A stretch of DNA of 64,000 nt from Maritimibacter fusiformis (GTDB lineage: Bacteria > Pseudomonadota > Alphaproteobacteria > Rhodobacterales > Rhodobacteraceae). The stretch spans positions 558,001 to 622,000 of the forward strand of contig NZ_VSIY01000003.1 of the NCBI RefSeq assembly GCF_008086115.1. Reading direction: 5' to 3'. Shown here one piece after another: positions 1 through 8,171 of the stretch. Below the pieces are notes generated by a model that had not been told where the DNA came from, searched no databases, and saw nothing but the letters and a program-made list of their open reading frames with translations. Made by a program: the position numbers and the translations under genes. The first letter of the stretch is position 1. Each line of letters starts with the position of its first letter.

Positions 1-330
1 CTCGGGCGTGGTGCGGCTGAGGTGGATCTGCGGCACCAGCGGCCCGGCGGCGTAGATGAGCGTATGAAGCGGCGGTTGCCCGGTGCCGGTCAGCGCCGCG
101 ATCAGCGTGCCGACCGCATCGGCATCGCCCGCATCGAGGCGATGGAGCGACGCCGCGCGCCCCTCGCCGCGGACCGCCTCGGCGGCAGCCTCGGCGCGGG
201 CTTCGTTGCGGTGATAGGTCAGCGCCACGTCGCAGCCGTCGCGCGCCAGCACGCGGCAGATCTCGGCCCCGACGCCGCCGCTGCCACCGACGACAAGCGC
301 GCGGCCCTCGGGGAACAGATCGGCGGCCAC
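1..330 (-). CDS. SDR-family oxidoreductase, N-terminal part (runs off left edge)
   Basis: Partial gene: 110 codons from a GTG start at 330 run to the window edge without a stop. The N-terminus carries the glycine-rich NAD(P)-binding turn GGSGGVGAE at about residues 13-21, followed by a strand-helix-strand pattern typical of classical short-chain dehydrogenases, and AAG after the next beta strand. It starts 2 bases after the ipdB stop, so it is probably the last-read gene seen of the ipdA-ipdB operon. SDRs are a regular component of the steroid C/D-ring cluster next to ipdAB in actinobacteria, and a role there is inferred from context. The substrate cannot be told, and the catalytic Tyr-Lys lies outside the window. 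Confidence 0.8.
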   Translation of the reverse strand, partial: MAADLFPEGRALVVGGSGGVGAEICRVLARDGCDVALTYHRNEARAEAAAEAVRGEGRAASLHRLDAGDADAVGTLIAALTGTGQPPLHTLIYAAGPLVPQIHLSRTTPE

Positions 331-332
331 GG

Positions 333-1151
333 TCAGGCGGCGGGCCGGATGCCCGGCGGGTTGCCCTTGAGCACCTTGGAGCGGACATCATGCGGGTCGA
401 GCCGGCGGATCACCGCAAGCTGGTCTTCGGTCGGGCCGGCGGTCACACCCATGTCCGGCGCTTTCAAAAGCTCGAAGCCGGTGTTGTCCTGCACCTCGTC
501 GAAGCTGACCCCCGGATGCAGCGACAGGACCTGCGCGGCATGGTCGGGGCCACGGAAATCGAACACGCACAGGTTGGTGACCACGCGCCCGATTTTGACC
601 CGGTTCATGTCGGCGCCCTCGGGCCAGTTCTTCGGGTTGTAGCCGGCGCTGGCGACCACATCGACCTCGCCTTCGACGAAGGTGCGGGTCGAATGGTTGG
701 GGATGAACATCGAGTTCTTGTGCGAGATCGAGTTGCCCGGAAAGCCGCGCACGCCCAGCATCTGCACCTTGGGCCGGGTGAAATCCGGGCCGAGCGCCGA
801 GATGTTCGCCTGCGCCCAGCGGTCCATCTGCACCGGCGTCACCATGGCGTGACGGCGGCCGGACCAGACCACGTCGAACACCCGGCGAAACGGCATCCAG
901 CCGGTGAACTCCGGCTCGTGATCGCCGCGCGGGCCGATCGGCACCGGGTCTTCGACCAGCATGCATTCGCCATCGGTCATGGCGAGTTCCGGTGCGAAGG
1001 TCAGCTTGGCCAGCCCGGCGGCGACGCGCGGGATCGGGCCGATGCCGGTGACGAGAAGCTCGCCGTCATCACGGAACGCCTCGGCGCAAGCGGCGATGAC
1101 AAGCTCGGAAAGGGTGAAGGTCTCTGCCTGGGTCATGGTCATTCCGATCAC
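333..1151 (-). CDS. ipdB: IpdB-like CoA-transferase-fold beta subunit, steroid ring hydrolase
   Basis: 272 aa from a GTG start that overlaps the ipdA stop by 4 bases (GTGA); an ATG three codons in is an alternative. The sequence matches the CoA-transferase family I beta subunit and, specifically, the IpdB branch as I remember it from Mycobacterium tuberculosis Rv3552: MTDGECMLVEDP, GWMPFRRVFDVVWSGRRHAM, QANISALG, GVRGFPGNSI and a C-terminal VFDFRGPDHAAQVLSLHPGV. IpdA and IpdB form a heterodimer that hydrolytically opens the last steroid ring (COCHEA-CoA) rather than transferring CoA. Presence of ipdA, ipdC-type and ipdF-type genes alongside makes the assignment firm. The substrate in this organism is inferred from the family. 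Confidence 0.85.
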   Translation of the reverse strand: MIGMTMTQAETFTLSELVIAACAEAFRDDGELLVTGIGPIPRVAAGLAKLTFAPELAMTDGECMLVEDPVPIGPRGDHEPEFTGWMPFRRVFDVVWSGRRHAMVTPVQMDRWAQANISALGPDFTRPKVQMLGVRGFPGNSISHKNSMFIPNHSTRTFVEGEVDVVASAGYNPKNWPEGADMNRVKIGRVVTNLCVFDFRGPDHAAQVLSLHPGVSFDEVQDNTGFELLKAPDMGVTAGPTEDQLAVIRRLDPHDVRSKVLKGNPPGIRPAA

Positions 1152-2032
1152 AGCACGGGAAGGGGAAGGGCACGGATCGCGTCGGCACCGCCGACCGCCT
1201 CGATATAGGCGGCCTCGCCGGGGGCGACGAAACGGTCGTAATAGGCCTGCCAGCCGCCGTCTTCGGCGGCCGAGGCGGCATAGGTCTTGAGATGCTCGAG
1301 ATCCCAGCCATAGCCGTAATGCGCGGCGGTCGGATGCGCGCCCATCGGGGCCGGGATCACGCCGGAGATGAAGCAGCGTTCAACCGCGTTGTCCTTGAGG
1401 TCTTCGCGGTTCTTCGAGGCGATGCTGTCGACCAGTTCCTCGGTGGTGACATAGGTTCTGGTGGCCGCACGCGCCATCATCCCGTCGAAATAGGGATCAG
1501 GCCCGAAAGACAGGGTGTTGCCCAGCCGATCCGAGCGGCTGACGTGCAACAGGGCCGCGTCGAGTTTGAGCGCGGGCATCGCCACCAGCACCTCGCCGTC
1601 GTCATAGGGCGACGTGATGGTGCGCAGTTCGGGGTTGTTCTTCAGCACGTCGGTGCCCAGCCCGATCGGCGTGGGCAGGAACGGCACGTTGTGTCCGGCG
1701 GCCTCGAGCCCCAGCACCACCATGCCTTCACCGATCTCCATCACCTCGACCCGGCCTTCCTGGCGGGCCTTGCGGAAATGCGGCTCGATCGGGATCACGT
1801 CGAGCGACACGAAGCCGTAGATCAGCTTTTTCGCCTTTCCGGCGGCGGCGAGCATGCCCATTTCCGGGCCGCCGAAACCAACGACCGTGAGGTCCTTCAG
1901 CGGCGAGCGCAGGATCTCGCGGATCAGCGCCATCGGTTTGCGACGCGGGCCCCAGCCCCCGACTCCGATCGTCATGCCGTCGCGGAGCTCGGCGACGGCG
2001 CCCTCGAGGGTCATTTCCTTGTTCATCGGCAT
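1148..2032 (-). CDS. ipdA: IpdA-like CoA-transferase-fold alpha subunit, steroid ring hydrolase
   Basis: 294 aa, starting at the ATG at 2032; an in-frame extension upstream has no homology-like features. N-terminal MTIGVGGWGPRRKPMALIRE and VVGFGGPEMGML are the characteristic glycine-rich stretch of the CoA-transferase alpha subunit in its IpdA form. ITSPY and LDAALLHVSRSDRLGN follow in the middle of the protein. It pairs with the overlapping ipdB to make the heteromeric hydrolase of steroid C/D-ring breakdown, a cytoplasmic CoA-thioester pathway. The upstream region is shared with the divergent ipdF-like gene and holds a candidate operator at 2171-2186. Confidence 0.85.
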   Translation of the reverse strand: MPMNKEMTLEGAVAELRDGMTIGVGGWGPRRKPMALIREILRSPLKDLTVVGFGGPEMGMLAAAGKAKKLIYGFVSLDVIPIEPHFRKARQEGRVEVMEIGEGMVVLGLEAAGHNVPFLPTPIGLGTDVLKNNPELRTITSPYDDGEVLVAMPALKLDAALLHVSRSDRLGNTLSFGPDPYFDGMMARAATRTYVTTEELVDSIASKNREDLKDNAVERCFISGVIPAPMGAHPTAAHYGYGWDLEHLKTYAASAAEDGGWQAYYDRFVAPGEAAYIEAVGGADAIRALPLPVL

Positions 2033-2170
2033 ATCCTGTTCCCATACGTTACGCGCGCATATCGCCCTGCGACAGGCCCGGCGCGACAGGTCGCATCGTT
2101 TGTCCCGGCTTTCCGCCTGTCGCACATGCTGCAAATGGACTATGGGGGGCCAAGTCTTTGGCCCGGCGGC

Positions 2171-2186
2171 TCGTCCGTTCCGACGA
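2171..2186. promoter_or_regulatory. Candidate operator A of the steroid locus
   Basis: TCGTCCGTTCCGACGA lies between divergent ipdA and the ipdF-like gene. Twelve of sixteen positions agree with its own reverse complement. The same motif, TCGTCCGTTCnnACGAT, recurs on the opposite strand at 4404-4420 between the ipdC-like and NTF2-like genes. Two occurrences in the two divergent promoters of one pathway suggest a shared repressor site. The cognate regulator is not in the window. Confidence 0.5.
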
Positions 2187-2243
2187 TGCCGCCCGCCGGT
2201 GGCGGTGCTAGCCGGAGGCCGAAATCACCCGAGAGGACCCGAC

Positions 2244-3032
2244 ATGGCTTTCACCCCGCCCCCGCCCTACCCCGCCTCGCATGGCCTTCTGAACGGCAAG
2301 ACGGTGCTGGTCACCGCCTCGGCCGGAACCGGGCTGGGCTATGCCACCGCCAAGCGCTGCGCCGAGGAAGGCGCGACCGTGATGCTGTCGGACATGCACG
2401 AAAAGCGCCTGACGCAATACGCCGACAAGCTCGAGGCCGAGATCGGGCGGCGGGTTCATCGCAAGGCCGGGAACGTCACCGTCGAGGACGATGTGCAGGC
2501 GCTGATCGGAGCCGCGGTCGACGAGATGGGGCGGCTAGACGTGCTGGTCAACAACGCGGGGCTTGGCGGCACGGTCGACCTGATCGACATGGAAGACGAG
2601 CAGTGGCAGACCATCATGGACGTGAACATCAACGGCACCTTCCGCATGATGCGCGCGGCCCTGCCGGTGATGATCGCGCAAGGCTCGGGCAACGTGGTGA
2701 ACCTGTCGAGCGTCGTGGCCTGGCGGGCCTCGCCGGGGCAGAGCGCCTATGCGACCTCCAAGGCGGGCGTGCTGGCGATGACGCGGGCGGCGGCGATGGA
2801 GGTGGCGAAAAAGGGCGTGCGGATCAACGCCGTTGTGCCCTCGATCGCGATGCACCCGAACCTCGTGAAGGTCACGACGCCGGAATTCCTGGAACAGATC
2901 ATCGAGCAATACGAGGCCTTCGGGCGGGCGGCGGAGCCGTGGGAGATCGGCAATACCGTGGTGTTCCTGGCCTCGGACTATTCGAGCTACATGACCGGCG
3001 AGGCGTTGTCGGTGAGTTGCCGGCATCCGTGA
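2244..3032 (+). CDS. ipdF: SDR dehydrogenase, IpdF-like (steroid HIP-CoA pathway)
   Basis: 262 aa from the ATG at 2244, preceded by GAGAGGA. Classical SDR features are clear: TASAGTGLGYA cofactor turn at about residues 21-31, NNAG at about 106, catalytic Ser in NLSSVVAW and the YATSK motif at about 173. The N-terminal MAFTPPPPYPASHGLL and the GTGLG turn (instead of GxGIG) resemble IpdF of the actinobacterial HIP cluster. There it oxidises the 5-hydroxy group of the indane propionyl-CoA intermediate. Divergent from ipdA across 211 bases with operator A. The exact substrate is an inference from neighbours; the SDR fold is certain. Confidence 0.7.
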   Translation: MAFTPPPPYPASHGLLNGKTVLVTASAGTGLGYATAKRCAEEGATVMLSDMHEKRLTQYADKLEAEIGRRVHRKAGNVTVEDDVQALIGAAVDEMGRLDVLVNNAGLGGTVDLIDMEDEQWQTIMDVNINGTFRMMRAALPVMIAQGSGNVVNLSSVVAWRASPGQSAYATSKAGVLAMTRAAAMEVAKKGVRINAVVPSIAMHPNLVKVTTPEFLEQIIEQYEAFGRAAEPWEIGNTVVFLASDYSSYMTGEALSVSCRHP

Positions 3033-3084
3033 GGGGGCTTGGCGCCTGAGATTTGAGGGCGGATTTCGAAGTAGATACTTCTTC

Positions 3085-3164
3085 GCCCGGCGGGCACCGC
3101 CGGGCAGCGCCGACCCGCCCCCACGGGGCGGCGCTTCACGCCACCCCGCGGGCCGGCGCTGCCC
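3085..3164. repeat. GC-rich palindromic intergenic element
   Basis: Two structures lie side by side between the convergent ends of the ipdF-like and ipdC-like genes. GCCCGGCGG-gca-CCGCCGGGC at 3085-3105 is a perfect 9-bp stem. A larger inverted repeat has perfect 11-bp arms GGGCAGCGCCG (3102-3112) and CGGCGCTGCCC (3154-3164) around further self-complementary sequence. It could act as a bidirectional terminator or belong to a REP-like family; no second copy was seen in this window. Confidence 0.55.
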
Positions 3165-3242
3165 TCATTTACTCGCTCTAACGAATGCAATGGGCAGTTG
3201 GGCGAGAACGGCGGTTCAATCGCGCGGTAGCGTCAGACCCCC

Positions 3243-4316
3243 TCAGCCCTCGACCACCAGCCCCGACACCGCGTCGATCCGCGCCAGCGCCTCGTCCATG
3301 ATGCGGGTGATCAGCGCCTCGACGCTTTCCAGCTCACCGATCATCGCAGCGGCCTGACCGCTGGGCAACAGCCCGTGGTCGGGGTCGCCCTGGCCGATGC
3401 CGCGATGCACCATTTCCAGAAGGTTCGGCGCCAGCACCGCCTGGGCAAAGCTTTTCGGATCGGACGAGAACGCCTTGAGGCCAAGCCGCGCCATGCCGGT
3501 CAGGCCGAGGTTGTTCTCACGCCCCCACTTCACCGCGTGTTTCATCGCCATCGTGAACCGCGCCGCGCGGCCCATGCCCTCGATCCGGCGCAGCTCGTCA
3601 TTCTCGATGAAGCGCTGCGACAGCCCGTCGACGGCGGTGGAAATCTTGATCACCGAGGGGTCGCGGGTCTCGAGGTAGCGGTTGAGCGCGTTGCGGTGCA
3701 CCGGGCTTTCCTCGGTCAAGAGAAACCGCGTGCCCATCGCGATGCCCGCCGCACCGTAAGCGAGCGCCGCCGCCAGCCCGCGCCCGTCGAACATGCCGCC
3801 CGCAGCCACCACCGGCACATCCACCGCGTCGATGGTCTGCGGCAGCAGGATCGAGGTCGGGACCGAGCCGGTATGCCCGCCGCCCTCGCCGCCTTGAATG
3901 GTGATGATGTCAGCCCCCAGTTCCACCGCCTTGACCGCGTGCTTGACCGCCCCCACCGTCGGCATGCAGATCACGCCCGCATCCTTCAGCCGGCCGATTG
4001 TGGCCGCATCCGGGCCACGGCCATAGCTGACCGCGCGCACCTTGTGCTTGATCACCGCCGCGATCACCTCTTCGGCGTTGGGCTGGAACATGTGGAAATT
4101 CACCCCGAACGGCCGGTCGGTCAGGTCCTTGATGGCAAGGATCTGGTTCTCGACATCGCCCGGCTCGGCAGTCGCCCCGGCGAAAAATCCGATGCCGCCC
4201 GCGTTGCAGGTCGCCGCCGTCAGGGCTGCGTCCGAGACCCAGCCCATCGCGGTCTGAACCACCGGATAACGGCAGCCGAGCGTGTCGCACAGGGCGGTGT
4301 GCAGGGTTCTGGTCAT
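3243..4316 (-). CDS. ipdC: IpdC-like FMN-dependent nitronate monooxygenase-family enzyme
   Basis: 357 aa, starting at the ATG at 4316, which has GGAGAT just upstream. The protein is a TIM-barrel of the nitronate monooxygenase/2-nitropropane dioxygenase family: YPVVQTAMGWVS at the N-terminus, GGIGFFAG, TIQGGEGGGHTG with the family histidine at about residue 180, and VVAAGGMFDGRGLAAALAYGA for phosphate binding. In the steroid cluster the IpdC member of this family acts as a flavin-dependent reductase/desaturase on an indanone-CoA intermediate. The neighbours ipdA, ipdB and ipdF favour that over nitronate oxidation. Divergent from the NTF2-like gene. Confidence 0.75.
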   Translation of the reverse strand: MTRTLHTALCDTLGCRYPVVQTAMGWVSDAALTAATCNAGGIGFFAGATAEPGDVENQILAIKDLTDRPFGVNFHMFQPNAEEVIAAVIKHKVRAVSYGRGPDAATIGRLKDAGVICMPTVGAVKHAVKAVELGADIITIQGGEGGGHTGSVPTSILLPQTIDAVDVPVVAAGGMFDGRGLAAALAYGAAGIAMGTRFLLTEESPVHRNALNRYLETRDPSVIKISTAVDGLSQRFIENDELRRIEGMGRAARFTMAMKHAVKWGRENNLGLTGMARLGLKAFSSDPKSFAQAVLAPNLLEMVHRGIGQGDPDHGLLPSGQAAAMIGELESVEALITRIMDEALARIDAVSGLVVEG

Positions 4317-4372
4317 CACGGGGATCTCCGGTTGGGGCTTTCGGGATGGCATAGGGCGCGGTCGGCATGCAA

Positions 4373-4420
4373 GCATCGTCCGAACCGATTAGGGCGGCGC
4401 GGGATCGTTTGAACGGACGA
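4373..4420. promoter_or_regulatory. Candidate operators B and C, inverted repeat in ipdC/NTF2 promoter
   Basis: Arms GCATCGTCCGAAC (4373-4385) and GAACGGACGATGC (4411-4423) match as an inverted repeat at 11 of 13 positions. Read on the minus strand, 4405-4420 is TCGTCCGTTCAAACGA, identical to operator A at 14 of 16 positions. The left arm (4376-4391) is a half-match. The right site is 57 bases from the NTF2-like start and 96 from the ipdC-like start, measured from its centre, so it could control both. Confidence 0.5.
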
Positions 4421-4469
4421 TGCGCGCGGGGGGTTGCGCAGTATCTCTGGGCCGAACACAGGAGCCGAC

Positions 4470-4940
4470 ATGACCGATATTGAAAGACTCGTGGCAATCG
4501 AAGAGATCCGCAACCTGGTGGCGCGGCGTCTGCGCGCGATGGATGAAAAACGCTGGGCCGATTACGAGGCGATGCATGCCGAGGACCATGTGTCCGACAC
4601 CTATGGCGGCGAGCCTGCGGTGGGCGCCAAGGCCAACACCGCGCGGCTAGCCGAGGTGCTGGGGCACATCGCCTCGGTCCACCACGCCCATACGCCGGAA
4701 CTGACCATCACCGGGCCGGATACTGCCGAAGGCGTCTGGGCGATGGAGGACATGCTGTTCTGGACGCAAGGCGACACCGAGCACTGGCTGCACGGGTTCG
4801 GCCACTACCACGAGCGTTACCGCAAGGGGCCGGACGGCTGGCAGTTCGTCTATCGCCGGCTGACGCGGCTGCGGGTCAACACCTCGGACGGGGCCAACCT
4901 TGGCGATCTGAACGCGCGCAAGCCGGAGGGGTCGCAATGA
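4470..4940 (+). CDS. NTF2-like (SnoaL-type) protein
   Basis: 156 aa from the ATG at 4470 with GGAG eight bases upstream. The N-terminal helix pair (IEEIRNLVARRLRAMDEKRW, about residues 6-25) followed by ADYEAMHAEDHV is typical of SnoaL/NTF2-fold proteins, a cone-shaped fold used by small hydratases, isomerases and cyclases, including ketosteroid isomerase. The next gene starts inside its last codons (ATGA), so the two are translationally coupled. Position beside steroid-ring genes and under the shared operator suggests a dehydratase or isomerase step in the pathway. No specific reaction can be read from the sequence. Confidence 0.7.
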   Translation: MTDIERLVAIEEIRNLVARRLRAMDEKRWADYEAMHAEDHVSDTYGGEPAVGAKANTARLAEVLGHIASVHHAHTPELTITGPDTAEGVWAMEDMLFWTQGDTEHWLHGFGHYHERYRKGPDGWQFVYRRLTRLRVNTSDGANLGDLNARKPEGSQ

Positions 4941-6025
4941 CTGTCGAGACCGCCGAAACCCGGCTCGCGCCGCTGTTTGAGCCGGTGACGCTGGGCGCGC
5001 TCGACCTTCGCAACAGCATCGTGATGTCGGCCATGACCCGCTCGCGCGCCGGGCCGGGCGACGTGCCGCTGCCGATCCATGCCGACTACTACAGCCAGCG
5101 CGCGGGGGCCGGGCTGGTGGTGACCGAAGGGGTGCAACCCTCGCCCGACGGCAAGGGCTATTGCCGCACGCCGGGGATCTATTCCGAGGCGCAGATCGCC
5201 GGCTGGCGCGATGTGGCCGACGCGGTGCACGCCAAGGGCGGGCTGATCGTGATGCAGCTGATGCATTGCGGGCGGGTGGCCTCGCGGCTGAACAAGGACG
5301 ACAATTCGGACGTGGTCGCGCCCTCGGCGATCCGGGGGGACGCGCAGATATTCACCGACCAGGACGGACTGGTCGATCTGGAAATGCCGCGCGCGCTGAG
5401 CACCGACGAGGTGGTCGGGGTGGTCGGCGAATACCGGCAGGCGGCGCTGAACGCGCGTGCGGCCGGGATGGACGGGGTCGAACTGCATGCCTCGTCGGGC
5501 TATCTGCCGATGCAGTTCCTGTCGTCCAACACCAACCAGCGCACCGACCGATATGGTGGCAGCGTCGAGAACCGGGTGCGCTTTGTCATCGAAGTGCTGG
5601 AGGCGATGGGCGAGGCGATCGGCTTTGATCGCGTCGGGCTTCGGGTTTGCCCGGGGTTCGAATATAACGATATCCACGACGAGAACCCGGCGGAAACCTA
5701 TGGGGTATTGTTCGAAAAAGCCTCTTCGCTCGGGCTGGCCTATCTGCACCTCGTACGCCGCAGCTTTCCGAAGATCGACAACTTCGCCCATGTCAAAAAG
5801 CACTGGCGCGGCAACCTGATCCTGAACAACGACCTGACCGGCGAGACCGCGGCGGCGGCGCTCGCCGCTGGTGAGGCCGAGGCGGTGTCGTTCGGGCGCG
5901 ACTTCATCGCCAACCCCGACCTGGTCGAGCGGCTGCGCCAGGGCATTCCTCTGGCCGAGCGCGATCTGGCCACCACCTACACGCCGGGGCCGGTGGGCTT
6001 TTGCGACTATCCGGCGGCGACCTGA
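4937..6025 (+). CDS. Old yellow enzyme family NADH:flavin oxidoreductase
   Basis: 362 aa, overlapping the NTF2-like gene by 4 bases. OYE-family barrel: LFEPVTLGALDLRNSIVMSAMTR at the N-terminus, QLMHCGR, SSNTNQRTDRYGGSVENR for FMN and substrate binding, and C-terminal SFGRDFIANPDL. Family members reduce activated C=C bonds of enones using FMN and NAD(P)H. In the normally HxxN or HxxH substrate-anchoring pair, this protein has HASS, so the second position is serine; that could alter substrate choice. A role in reducing a steroid-derived enone is inferred from location. Ends 4 bases from the convergent ubiX. Confidence 0.8.
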   Translation: MTVETAETRLAPLFEPVTLGALDLRNSIVMSAMTRSRAGPGDVPLPIHADYYSQRAGAGLVVTEGVQPSPDGKGYCRTPGIYSEAQIAGWRDVADAVHAKGGLIVMQLMHCGRVASRLNKDDNSDVVAPSAIRGDAQIFTDQDGLVDLEMPRALSTDEVVGVVGEYRQAALNARAAGMDGVELHASSGYLPMQFLSSNTNQRTDRYGGSVENRVRFVIEVLEAMGEAIGFDRVGLRVCPGFEYNDIHDENPAETYGVLFEKASSLGLAYLHLVRRSFPKIDNFAHVKKHWRGNLILNNDLTGETAAAALAAGEAEAVSFGRDFIANPDLVERLRQGIPLAERDLATTYTPGPVGFCDYPAAT

Positions 6026-6029
6026 GACC

Positions 6030-6599
6030 TCACGCGTCGCTCCAGGCCCGGGCTTGCGGCGGCGCGATGCCGAGAAGGTCGATGGCGCGCGCGGCGATCT
6101 GGTCGACGATGGCCTGAACGCTGTCGGGCAGCAGGTAGAAGGCCGGCACCGGCGGCAGGATGATCGCGCCCAGTTCGGTCGCCGCGGTCATGTTGCGCAG
6201 ATGCGCCAGCGTCAACGGCGCCTCGCGCGCCAGCAGGACCACCCGGCGGCGTTCCTTGAGTTGCACCCCGGCGGCGCGGGTCAGGAGATTGTCGTCAAGC
6301 CCGTGGGCGATGGCGGCGAGGCTGCGCATCGAACAGGGCGCGACGATCATCCCCGCCACCGGCACCGATCCCGACGAGATGCTGGCGCCGATGTCGCCGA
6401 TCGGGTGTTCGCGGGTGACCAGCGCACCGAGTTCCGAGCGCGCGCCCGCGCCGCATTCGGTGACCAGCGTGCGCTTGGCAGCGGCGCTGACGACAAGGTC
6501 GATCTCGGCCCCCAGCCCGGCAAGCTGGCGCGCCACCGACAGGCCCAGCGCGGCCCCCGAGGCCCCGGCAATGCCAAGCACGACACGCCCGGCGCTCAT
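6030..6599 (-). CDS. ubiX: UbiX flavin prenyltransferase
   Basis: 189 aa from the ATG at 6599, which overlaps the ubiD stop by 4 bases. GIAGASGAALG at residues 9-19 is the FMN-binding turn. Later, PCSMRSLAAIAHG followed by DNLLTRAA and LKERRRVVLL with REAPL are the signature blocks of the UbiX family. UbiX attaches a dimethylallyl group to FMN to make the prenyl-FMN cofactor that UbiD needs; direct coupling of the two genes fits. Cytoplasmic. Start chosen because of the overlap; longer in-frame sequence upstream is the antisense side of ubiD coding. Confidence 0.92.
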   Translation of the reverse strand: MSAGRVVLGIAGASGAALGLSVARQLAGLGAEIDLVVSAAAKRTLVTECGAGARSELGALVTREHPIGDIGASISSGSVPVAGMIVAPCSMRSLAAIAHGLDDNLLTRAAGVQLKERRRVVLLAREAPLTLAHLRNMTAATELGAIILPPVPAFYLLPDSVQAIVDQIAARAIDLLGIAPPQARAWSDA

Positions 6600-8104
6600 G
6601 CCCCCGGCGCCTTGAAATGGCGCGCGATCAACGCGGCGGCGAATTCGGCATCCTTCGGGTCGGTCTGCATCACTGTCCCCCAGTCGCGGCTGGTTTCCGA
6701 CCCGATCTTGGTGGTCGCGTCGATGCCCATCTTGCCCGCAAGCCCGGGCCGTGGCGAGGCGAAATCGAGGTAGTCCATCGGCGTGTTCTCGAGGATCGTC
6801 ACGTCGCGCGCCGGGTCCATGCGCGTGGCCAGCGCCCAGGCGATGTCGTCCCAGTTCGACGGGTCGATGTCGTCGTCCACCACCACGATGATCTTGGTAT
6901 AGCTGAATTGCGGCAGCATCCCCCACAGCGCCATCATCACCCGCTGCGCCTGGCCCGGATAGCGCTTGTCGATGGATATCACCGCCATGCGATAGGAACA
7001 GGCCGCCGGCGGCAGCCAGACCGAGCGGATCTCGGGGATCTGGCCGGTGATCGTGGGCAGGACGAGGCGGTTGAAGACCTCGCCGATGATCGCGGGCTCA
7101 TCCGGCGGGCGGCCGGTATAGGTCGAGAGGTAAATCGGGTCGCGCCGGTGGGTGATGGCGGTGATGTCCATCACCGGGAACGGCTCGGCGGGGTTGTAGT
7201 ATCCGGTGTGGTCGCCGAACGGACCTTCGGGCGCGGTCTCGTCGGGCGAGACCCAGCCTTCCAGCACCATCTCGGCCTCGGCGGGCACCATCATCGGCAC
7301 GGTTTTCCCCGGCACAAGGCGCGGGCGGGTGTCGTTCAGCGCGCCCGCGAAGGTCAGTTCGGACACCGCCTCGGGCAGCGGCAGGGCCGCGGACAACAGC
7401 GTCGCCGGATCGGCGCCCAGCACCAGGGCCACCGGCATCCTTTCGCCCCTGGCCTGCCAGCTTCGATGATGGGCGGCACCACCGCGGTGGGCCAGCCAGC
7501 GCATGATCACCCGGTCGCGCCCGATCACCTGCACCCGGTAGATGCCGGCGTTGTAGCGGCCCACCGCGTCAGCCTCGGTGCCGTGCGGGCGCGTCAGGAC
7601 CACCGCCCAGGTGATCAGCGGGCCGCCGTCGCCCGGCCAATGGGTCTGGACCGGCAGGCGCGTGAGGTCGATCTGGTCTCCTTCAAGCACCACGTCCTGC
7701 ACCGGGCCGGAGCGGGCGATCTTTGGCCGGGTCGCCAGCGCGGCCTTGAGCATCGGCCAGCGCGACAGGGCATCGCGCATCCCGTCGGGCGGGGTGGGCG
7801 CGCGCAGGGCGGCCAGAAACGCGCCGAGATCGTCCAGCCCGTCCAATGTGACGCCAAGCCCCGCCGCGACCCGCTCGGGCGTGCCGAACAGGTTGACCAC
7901 CACCGGCACCGTCGAGCGGCTGCCGTCGTCCAGCACCGGGTTGTCGAAGCGCAGGACCGGCCCGCCCGCCTCAAGCACCGCGCGGTGCACGGCGGTCATC
8001 CGGTGGCGGACCGGGACCGCGTCGGGCACGGGTTTCAACTGGCCGTTCTCGCCGCACCAGTCGAGAAATCCGCGAAGGCTTGGAAATGGCGGAAGTTCGC
8101 GCAA
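6596..8104 (-). CDS. ubiD: UbiD prenyl-FMN-dependent decarboxylase
   Basis: About 502 aa from a TTG at 8104 that has a strong GGGAGAG site five bases upstream; an ATG at 8134 is the alternative. UbiD family blocks are present: LRGFLDWCGENGQLKPV near the N-terminus, RYNAGIYRVQVIGRD, PEGPFGDHTGYYNP with the acidic and histidine residues of the active site, and VDDDIDPSNWDDIAWALATR. It decarboxylates 3-polyprenyl-4-hydroxybenzoate in ubiquinone synthesis using prenyl-FMN. The TTG start puts the FNR-type box (8172-8185) about 74 bases upstream, mirroring its distance to ubiT on the other strand, which supports joint control. Confidence 0.9.
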   Translation of the reverse strand: MRELPPFPSLRGFLDWCGENGQLKPVPDAVPVRHRMTAVHRAVLEAGGPVLRFDNPVLDDGSRSTVPVVVNLFGTPERVAAGLGVTLDGLDDLGAFLAALRAPTPPDGMRDALSRWPMLKAALATRPKIARSGPVQDVVLEGDQIDLTRLPVQTHWPGDGGPLITWAVVLTRPHGTEADAVGRYNAGIYRVQVIGRDRVIMRWLAHRGGAAHHRSWQARGERMPVALVLGADPATLLSAALPLPEAVSELTFAGALNDTRPRLVPGKTVPMMVPAEAEMVLEGWVSPDETAPEGPFGDHTGYYNPAEPFPVMDITAITHRRDPIYLSTYTGRPPDEPAIIGEVFNRLVLPTITGQIPEIRSVWLPPAACSYRMAVISIDKRYPGQAQRVMMALWGMLPQFSYTKIIVVVDDDIDPSNWDDIAWALATRMDPARDVTILENTPMDYLDFASPRPGLAGKMGIDATTKIGSETSRDWGTVMQTDPKDAEFAAALIARHFKAPGA

Positions 8105-8171
8105 GATATCTCTCCCGTAGCGCCCACATTGCATGGCCCTGAGCGGGTAACAGCAAAAAAGCTGTCTCGAC

